DNA of 59,610 nt, from NCBI GenBank assembly GCA_016185145.1, contig JACPOB010000065.1, positions 1 to 59,610 on the forward strand, given 5' to 3'. Of the stretch, positions 53,725-59,610 are shown one piece after another. The notes under the pieces are model-generated. The model was given only the letters and a program-made list of their open reading frames with translations. It searched no databases and was not told where the DNA came from. The position numbers and the translations under genes were made by a program. Every line of letters begins with the position of its first letter. Positions within the stretch are counted from its first letter, which is position 1. This stretch comes from Rhodospirillales bacterium. Its GTDB lineage: Bacteria > Pseudomonadota > Alphaproteobacteria > Reyranellales > Reyranellaceae.

Positions 53725-54669
53725 ATGCCTGGGGGATTTCATCTCCGACTGTTCTCGGAGGCGGTGCAGAACCAAACGTACTCAACGCAGGCATTGGCGG
53801 CCGCAATCGATCGCGACCCGCGGCTTATCAGTCTGACAATCAACGTGCCCGGCAACTCAGCCGACGACGGTCAGCGATACCCACCTCTCGATCACGTGGT
53901 GGAGGTGGCGCTCGATGTCCCCTCGCTGTGTGCGATCGACGCGAGCAGCGCCTGCTGCCTTCTCCCGGAGCATGCCGCGGTGCGGGAGATGGACGCTATT
54001 CGCCAGGAGCGGACGCTGCGGGCTCTTGCGACACGCAGCCGCCTCGCCACCTTCGATCAGAGCGTCTGGGGCAAACTGCGCATAGAGATCGGCGTGACCC
54101 CGGAGTTGCTGGTCGCGCCGGCGCTGCAGAGCGAGCCGCGCCCCGCCAAGACCCGGAATGTCGTTGTCTTTCTCAATGACCAGACGCCGGACATCCCGCC
54201 TTTCGGAGACGTCACGGCACAGATCGAAAGCCTCGTCGAAGAGGCCAATGTCATTGTGAAGGACAATCGCCGGCATGGCCGCCTCATCGGAAACGAATGG
54301 CTGGGGCCCGAGATCCGAGACGCAATTTGCCATGTTCATCTTGGTATGCCGTCTGCCGGGCGTGCCTGCGGCCGCCTGATCGATAGTGTGGCCTGTCTCC
54401 TGCCCGTCATCCTGCTCGATGACGACTCGATCGCCGGCGACCCGTCGCCGGACATACCGGCGCCACCCTGTTTGCTCAACGAGATCCACTTCATGAAGGT
54501 TACAAGTGGCGCGCAGTTTGGCGCGAGTCTTGCGGAGCTGATGCACGATGCGGCATTGCGGGCGCAGCTGGTCGCCAACGCCGCAGTTCTGTGCCGCGAC
54601 TACAACGCCCAGGTAGTCTCGCGGGCCCTGTCGTTCATGCTCGGCGAATTCACGGAGAATCCGCAATGA
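53725..54669 (+). CDS. Unknown protein resembling a GT-B C-terminal half
   Basis: 314 residues, family not recognised. No signal peptide. The second half (about 145-310) has text like a Rossmann domain of GT-B enzymes: NVVVFLNDQTPDIPPFGDV, HVHLGMPSAGRACGRLID, LLPVILLDDDSI and ASLAELMHDAALRAQLVANA. A GT4-type EX7E motif is missing. It lies between the pyruvyl transferase gene and a GT4 gene, overlapping the latter as ATGA. A partner or inactive subunit of a transferase is plausible. Confidence 0.65.
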   Translation: MPGGFHLRLFSEAVQNQTYSTQALAAAIDRDPRLISLTINVPGNSADDGQRYPPLDHVVEVALDVPSLCAIDASSACCLLPEHAAVREMDAIRQERTLRALATRSRLATFDQSVWGKLRIEIGVTPELLVAPALQSEPRPAKTRNVVVFLNDQTPDIPPFGDVTAQIESLVEEANVIVKDNRRHGRLIGNEWLGPEIRDAICHVHLGMPSAGRACGRLIDSVACLLPVILLDDDSIAGDPSPDIPAPPCLLNEIHFMKVTSGAQFGASLAELMHDAALRAQLVANAAVLCRDYNAQVVSRALSFMLGEFTENPQ

Positions 54670-56957
54670 GGGTCGCCTGGTTCACCCCCTTCTCTGAGAG
54701 GTCCGACGTCGGAGCCCACTCTCGATGCATCGTGGAGGCGCTTCCTGCCGAGGTTCGCAGGTCGTCATGCCTGTTCGTAAATGAAAACAGGAAGGGAGTT
54801 ACGTACAGAAGCTCCCTGCCCACCGTCAAACTATCGGACACGTTTGATCCGGGTATTCTGAATGCGTTCGATCACGCGGTCATGAACATCGGCAATGGCC
54901 AGGAGAATCACCACTACATAAACCGGCTGTGCCTGCGACATCCGTCAATCGTGGCCGTTCATGACATCATCATGCAGCACTATCTCGCGTGGATGCTGTT
55001 CGAGGAGCGAAGGATTCCAGAGCGATATGCCGAGTTGATGGTCCACCACTACGGCGATCGCGCTCTCAGCATTCTCGAGAGCTCGCGGCTTCTACACAGC
55101 GGTCGATTGCCCAGGTACGCTCCCTGGGATTCGGTGCATGCAAACAGCTTTCCGCTCCTCGAGCCGTTTGTCGAACGGGCAAAGGCAGTCGTTGTCCATT
55201 CCGAGTTTGCCGAACGCGTCGTCGAGCGAATGACAAAGGCGCCGGTCATCCGTCTGTTCCTGCCATACGACAAGAAGCCCATACCGGCGCCGCGGACAGC
55301 AGACGGCAAGCGACATGTCGACTTTGTCGCCATCGGACATATCAACCGGGCCAAGTTCCTCCACTTGGGGATCGCGGCGATCAGGACGTCTGATCTGCTG
55401 CGGGCATCCGCTCGATTCTGGATCGTCGGCATGCCGAATGACGCGCAGTATGCGGCGGAATTGGAGCAGCAGGCGAGAGCTCTCGGGCTCGGCAAGTCAG
55501 TGATCTTCGAATACGGAGTCTCCGAAAGCCGCCTGGTCGAGATCAAGGCCGACGCCGACGTATTCGTCAATTTGCGCTTCCCCAACACGGAAAGTGCATC
55601 CGGTTCTTTCACCGAACAGCTGGCGTGCGCAAAGCCGGTGATCGTGCTGGACACCGGCTGTTACGCGGAGGCGCCCGACAACTGCGTGGTGAAGATCAGA
55701 TCGACCGATGACGTATCCGGACTCGGCGCCGCGATGGAGAGGCTTGTACGGGACGAGAAGCACCGCCGGTCGCTCGGCAAGGCGGCAGAGCGATACGTCA
55801 AGGAGAGATCCGCAAAGGCCTACGGCGAAAAGTTGATCGCGGGGCTTGCAAATCTGCCGGCCGCAACGGGGCATCGTCCGGACGGCCAGGAACGAGCAAG
55901 CTCGGTCGTCGTGGCCGGTTGGCCGGACGGTCACTGGCTCCTGGCAAAGCCGGATGCGGCGGCGACATCGGAGGTCTGGAGCCGCCTTGAACCGGTGCAA
56001 TGCGCGCGATTGCTCTTCCTGACGCTGCGCGGCGATTCGCCGGGCGAACCGTTACGCGATGCCGTGACGAACTTGCTTCAGAAGATCGAGCAGCCGGACC
56101 GTGCGAGGGCGATCCTGCGGTACCTGTCGATCCGGCGCATGGTGCACGAGCAGGCTGTGTTCTACCCGACCGACTTCGACAGCACGCTGGATACCGTCGT
56201 CGCCGGCCTGCTGCTCGCCGTTGACCGCTCCGATTTCGCCCGCCTGCTCTTTGCAGCGATCCTCGGTCGGACGGCCTCCGATGAAGAGGCGTCTGCGTAC
56301 GCTTCTCGCCTTGCCGACTACAAGCACGCTCGCGACGTTGTCACGGAGATCATGAACAGCGTGGAGTTCAAGCGGCGCAGGCTGCGTTTCGAGTTCGCCG
56401 AGCTTCTTACAGAAGTCCTCGCGCCAGCTGGGGAGTTCCTGCTCACGCAGAGAGTGAGTGCGCCAGTGCTGGCGCATCGCATAAGCTTCGGCGCCGACAC
56501 ACACGGCGCGCGTCAGTACCTCAACGGAGCATGGCATCCGTCCGAGGGCGATGGCGTTTGGTCCCGTGGATGCGAGGCCGGCCTGGTGTTTCGACTGCCG
56601 TTTGAGGTCGCGCGCGGCGACTCCGTCGTTCTTGCGGCCCGGGTGACGTGCACCAAGCACACCGGACCGCGCACGTGCAGTTTCAAGATGTCGAAGCGAG
56701 ATATGGGAACTTACACGTTCCGCGACGATGGGCGCGCCCTGATTCGTATTCCGCTGGAAGCTACGTCGGACGATGAAGTCGTGGCGCTGCGGTTGAGCCT
56801 GGATGCAGCCGCCAAGCCGTCCGAGTACGGAGAAGCCGACGATCGGACACTCGGGATGTTCCTGTACGAAATGTTCCTTGAGAGAGCTGAGATGCGGCTG
56901 GTTCGACACAGCTGGCCCAAGTTGCGGCGAGAACAGCGCGTTGGTGAGCACACCTAG
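54666..56957 (+). CDS. Multidomain GT4 glycosyltransferase with DUF4214-like and beta modules
   Basis: 763 residues from ATG 54666. Residues 1-380 are GT-B/GT4: VAWFTPFSERSDVGAHSRCI, HDIIMQHYLAWMLFEERRIP, VDFVAIGHINRAKFLHLGIA, and NTESASGSFTEQLACAKPVIVL. A middle part (about 500-590) resembles DUF4214: FARLLFAAILGRTASDEEAS and VTEIMNSVEFKRRR. The C-terminal 130 residues are a beta module found on glycan enzymes: LNGAWHPSEGDGVWSRG, ending SEYGEADDRTLGMFLYEM. The chain probably binds and extends a surface glycan. It overlaps the preceding gene by four bases. Confidence 0.83.
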   Translation: MRVAWFTPFSERSDVGAHSRCIVEALPAEVRRSSCLFVNENRKGVTYRSSLPTVKLSDTFDPGILNAFDHAVMNIGNGQENHHYINRLCLRHPSIVAVHDIIMQHYLAWMLFEERRIPERYAELMVHHYGDRALSILESSRLLHSGRLPRYAPWDSVHANSFPLLEPFVERAKAVVVHSEFAERVVERMTKAPVIRLFLPYDKKPIPAPRTADGKRHVDFVAIGHINRAKFLHLGIAAIRTSDLLRASARFWIVGMPNDAQYAAELEQQARALGLGKSVIFEYGVSESRLVEIKADADVFVNLRFPNTESASGSFTEQLACAKPVIVLDTGCYAEAPDNCVVKIRSTDDVSGLGAAMERLVRDEKHRRSLGKAAERYVKERSAKAYGEKLIAGLANLPAATGHRPDGQERASSVVVAGWPDGHWLLAKPDAAATSEVWSRLEPVQCARLLFLTLRGDSPGEPLRDAVTNLLQKIEQPDRARAILRYLSIRRMVHEQAVFYPTDFDSTLDTVVAGLLLAVDRSDFARLLFAAILGRTASDEEASAYASRLADYKHARDVVTEIMNSVEFKRRRLRFEFAELLTEVLAPAGEFLLTQRVSAPVLAHRISFGADTHGARQYLNGAWHPSEGDGVWSRGCEAGLVFRLPFEVARGDSVVLAARVTCTKHTGPRTCSFKMSKRDMGTYTFRDDGRALIRIPLEATSDDEVVALRLSLDAAAKPSEYGEADDRTLGMFLYEMFLERAEMRLVRHSWPKLRREQRVGEHT

Positions 56958-56987
56958 GCAGCCTGCGAAGGAAACGAGAGCCTTACC

Positions 56988-59390
56988 ATGCCCGATACAT
57001 TTGTTGACCTGCCGCACGTGATCGACTGCGCGTCGTTCACCTTTGGGCTTGCCGAACTCTCCGACGAACGGGCAGGCGGTTGGTATGCGGACAAGAAGGG
57101 GCGATACAATCGCTTCGAGCTGCTCATCGAGCACACCGACGGCACGCAGACATGGCAATCCATGCTTGGCGAGTACGTCGATGATGCCTGGCCTGCAGTC
57201 GACGCGCTTCAGCAGGTTATTCCATGCACTCGGTTCTCGATCGTGGTGCCAGCCGATGCAGTAAACGTCTCATTCATCTTTCCTGCGGATGAGCAGCACA
57301 GCTTCACCCTGGAAGTAGACCGCGAGCTGGTACCGGCGAAGGCGATCGCCCCTGCCTGTACGCCCGTCATCTTGTTCGACGTCTCGGATCTGATCTATTA
57401 CATCGGCCATCACGACCACTTGACCGGCATTCAAAGGGTTCAGGCATCCATCCTGCTGGGTCTAAGCCAAGTCTGCCCGAGCCAGAAGCGCGGATACATA
57501 ACCTTCAATACCAGAGTTGGCGATTTTGAAGCCCTCGAGCCGCAGTATTTCGAGCGGTTGCTTGCCGATCTGTCTCTGCCGCAATCAAAGCGGACGGTCG
57601 TGTTCGACAAGCGGGATGCACAGTTTGGGGTGTTGCCCTCGGCCCGCCCGATCAGCCCGGAAAGCCTGAAGCTGAAAGACGACGAAAGGCTCGTCGTCTA
57701 CCTGCTCGGTGCCGCCTGGGTCAACACGGACTACTTCCATCGCATATCTGACTTCAAGCGTCGGTATGGTGCCTTGTTTGCCATGACAATCCACGACCTT
57801 ATTCCCGTGTTCGCAAAGGACACGTGCGATCCGGACACGGCTGCGGTCTTCGACCACTTCCTGCGAAAGTCGGTTCAACACACCGATCACTATTTCGCGG
57901 TGTCCGAGCACACTGCCTTCGATTTCCACCGGTTCGCGCGAATGAATGGATACACAGACGTTCCGGTATCCGTCGTCGAGAATGCCCACACGTTCGACGA
58001 ATTCCTTCATAGTCCGTCAAAAGCCGCGAATCGAAGGGAGCCATACGTACTGTTCGTCTCGACCGTCGAAGGCAGGAAGAATCACGGCTACGTATTCGAC
58101 ATATGGGCCGAGCTCACCAAGCGAATGAGCAATGTGCCCGATCTGATCTGCATAGGCCGTATGGGATGGAAGGCGGAAGTGTTTCTCGAGAAGATGCTCG
58201 CTTCCAAGAACCTCAACGGAAAGATCAAGCTGCTGACCGACGTGCCTGATTCGCGCCTGGATGGGTTGTACCGGGGCTGCCTCTTTACCGTGTATCCGAG
58301 CCTCTACGAGGGGTGGGGTCTCCCGGTCGGAGAATCGCTGGCCAAGGGAAAGCTGTGCGTCCTGAGCGATCGCTCTTCCCTGCCGGAAGTTGCCGGAGAA
58401 TTCGGAATCTACGTCGATATCGAGTCTGTAAACGACGGAGCCGACAAGATTCAGAAGCTGCTTGAAGATGGTAGCTATCGTCGGGACAAGGAACGACAGC
58501 TTCAGGAGGAATTCCGCCCGAGAACGTGGCAACAGGTGGCATCCAATCTTCTGGCCAAGGTATCGATGCTACTGCCCACCAGAAGAGAGCCCTTTCCCGT
58601 CGTCGAGTCCGGCAAGGAGTACAAGCTGGTCCAGCTTCCGCCTCGAGATCTGAACAGCCTCGGCGAGGAGATGGTTGCCAAAGTCGTGGCCGCCCGCAGG
58701 GGCTTCATCACCGGGCAGATCAATAGCGATGGTGACGTTCTGACTGCGCAGGCCACACGGTTCGGAAATAGCTGGCACGTGCCGGACAAGTGGGGCACAT
58801 GGTCTGCTGCTCCACGCGCTGCGAAAATGTTCTACGTCAAGACGCGTGTGTGCCCGACCGAAGTCGCCTGCTACGAGAAGATGAGAGTCGGCGAGGCGCT
58901 CGTTGGCAGCGTTCTCAGGGTGCGCGTGAATGGCCAGCATGACTACTGGTATGTACTGGAGAAGGAAGAGTTCCTGCTCAGGTTCCCGGCACCCGTGGGG
59001 AACAGCGTCGACGGATACTGCCAGATCGACGTGGAATACGAAGTGTTGCGTCCCGGCGTCGTGTCCGGCGATGTCGATGCTCGGAGTCAGGGGCTTGGCT
59101 TCGAGTCCATGATGGCGATCACCGAAGAAGATTACAGGAGCCGACTCAGGATCCTCGAGGCGTGCGCCTGGGAACGACGATTGTCCGACCTGTTTCTGGA
59201 TCGTGTCGAGCCTCGCGTGGCTCAGTTCCGCACCAGAAAGCCGAACAGCAAGACGGGTGCTCCCAGTGTGGCGCCAGACGTTCCGCTTTCACTGAACAAG
59301 GACGCGTCGGCAGACCTGACGACCCTGAACAGACCAACGGTTGTCCGGACGGGCACGCCGGCCAGGCCGCGACGTCAAACAATGTCCTGA
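56988..59390 (+). CDS. Multidomain GT4-type glycosyltransferase
   Basis: 800 residues. An N-terminal beta-domain (1-120) is followed by the GT-B part (about 124-530): LFDVSDLIYYIGHHDHLTGI, FAMTIHDLIPVFAKD, SEHTAFDFHRFARMNGY, STVEGRKNHGYVFDIWAEL, PSLYEGWGLPVGESLAKGKL and SSLPEVAGEFGIYVD. The last 260 residues have no recognised fold; they include VTAQATRFGNSW-like and VLRVRVNGQHDYWYVLE text that predicts beta strands. The end is a disordered Thr/Pro-rich tail. Last gene of the island before the IS element. Confidence 0.85.
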   Translation: MPDTFVDLPHVIDCASFTFGLAELSDERAGGWYADKKGRYNRFELLIEHTDGTQTWQSMLGEYVDDAWPAVDALQQVIPCTRFSIVVPADAVNVSFIFPADEQHSFTLEVDRELVPAKAIAPACTPVILFDVSDLIYYIGHHDHLTGIQRVQASILLGLSQVCPSQKRGYITFNTRVGDFEALEPQYFERLLADLSLPQSKRTVVFDKRDAQFGVLPSARPISPESLKLKDDERLVVYLLGAAWVNTDYFHRISDFKRRYGALFAMTIHDLIPVFAKDTCDPDTAAVFDHFLRKSVQHTDHYFAVSEHTAFDFHRFARMNGYTDVPVSVVENAHTFDEFLHSPSKAANRREPYVLFVSTVEGRKNHGYVFDIWAELTKRMSNVPDLICIGRMGWKAEVFLEKMLASKNLNGKIKLLTDVPDSRLDGLYRGCLFTVYPSLYEGWGLPVGESLAKGKLCVLSDRSSLPEVAGEFGIYVDIESVNDGADKIQKLLEDGSYRRDKERQLQEEFRPRTWQQVASNLLAKVSMLLPTRREPFPVVESGKEYKLVQLPPRDLNSLGEEMVAKVVAARRGFITGQINSDGDVLTAQATRFGNSWHVPDKWGTWSAAPRAAKMFYVKTRVCPTEVACYEKMRVGEALVGSVLRVRVNGQHDYWYVLEKEEFLLRFPAPVGNSVDGYCQIDVEYEVLRPGVVSGDVDARSQGLGFESMMAITEEDYRSRLRILEACAWERRLSDLFLDRVEPRVAQFRTRKPNSKTGAPSVAPDVPLSLNKDASADLTTLNRPTVVRTGTPARPRRQTMS

Positions 59391-59470
59391 ACATCGGCCG
59401 ACAGACGGCATTTCATCCTGTTTGCTCACGAGGTGATACCAATGCGATCGATTCACGAAGACGACATGAA

Positions 59471-59610
59471 TGTGATTCAGCGTGGAAAATTGACCCCCTG
59501 AGGTGGGGGATCGGCGTCCAAAATTGACCCCCCCTTGAGGAGTTGGCGTAGCAGGCTGCCCGCTTTGCGTAAGAGCGGGTGGTGGGGGATGTTGGTAGTG
59601 GAGACGATCG
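59471..59610 (+). mobile_element. Left end of an IS21-family element with the start of istA
   Basis: The end probably begins TGTGATTCAG at 59471. Two copies of a 16-base motif, TGGAAAATTGACCCCC (59483-59498) and TCCAAAATTGACCCCC (59517-59532), are the multiple terminal repeats typical of IS21 elements. The ATG at 59589 opens MLVVETI, the start of IstA-type transposases, and the window ends there. The element continues to the right. Confidence 0.8.
59589..59610 (+). CDS. istA: IstA transposase, first seven codons only
   Basis: ATG TTG GTA GTG GAG ACG ATC, reading MLVVETI, cut by the window edge, with a GGTGGGGGA site before the ATG. The reading matches IstA-like starts in my memory of the family; the fragment alone would not prove it, and the terminal repeats upstream do most of the work. 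Confidence 0.6.

Overview
High-GC DNA, most likely from the chromosome of an alphaproteobacterium. The reasons are the rhizobial imp-like gene order of the type VI secretion locus (tssB-tssC-tssC2-tagJ-tssE-tssF-tssG), a FixJ-type two-component pair, RTX and SapC-like surface genes, palindromic intergenic repeats of the rhizobial kind, and an IS21-family end at the right border. I cannot place it more finely than Hyphomicrobiales/Rhodospirillales-like. No rRNA, tRNA or CRISPR was seen.

Region 1 (about 0.2-23.3 kb) is a nearly complete type VI secretion system in two converging blocks. The plus-strand block holds sheath, baseplate and spike genes (tssB, tssC, a second tssC, tagJ, tssE, tssF, tssG), a translationally coupled methyltransferase, and a vgrG-unknown-PAAR cassette. 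The minus-strand block holds tagH (FHA), tssJ, tssK, tssL, tssM, tagF and pppA, i.e. the membrane complex plus post-translational control. tssA, hcp, clpV and the kinase ppkA are not in the window. tssJ is out of frame at a run of nine C. Divergent from tagH lies a GH73-type peptidoglycan hydrolase without a signal peptide. It abuts a small secreted protein, which together look like a candidate effector/immunity pair.

Region 2 (23.7-36 kb) is mixed: CapA-like protein, SDR oxidoreductase, small secreted protein, OmpR-type regulator, SecDF fusion followed by two small unknown genes, NhaD-type antiporter, a frameshifted MASE1 histidine kinase with its FixJ-like partner, and small orphan genes and repeats.

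Region 3 (36.1-59.4 kb) is a surface-glycan and type I secretion island. manC, rfbD and rfbC make sugar-nucleotide precursors. Then come an unknown beta-rich protein, an RTX calcium-binding protein ending in a clear terminator, two tandem SapC-like proteins, a GT4 glycosyltransferase, a convergent GT2/GT-B fusion with a methyltransferase, and a long plus-strand run. That run encodes a type I secretion ABC transporter, a HlyD adaptor, a secreted TIM-barrel hydrolase-like protein coupled to hlyD, a pyruvyl-transferase-family protein, a GT-like protein and two multidomain GT4 enzymes. Two abutting 19-bp dyads sit in front of the ABC gene. I read this island as one system that makes, exports and decorates an RTX surface or S-layer-like protein. 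The outer-membrane TolC partner is not in the window. The window ends inside an IS21-type element just after the start of istA.
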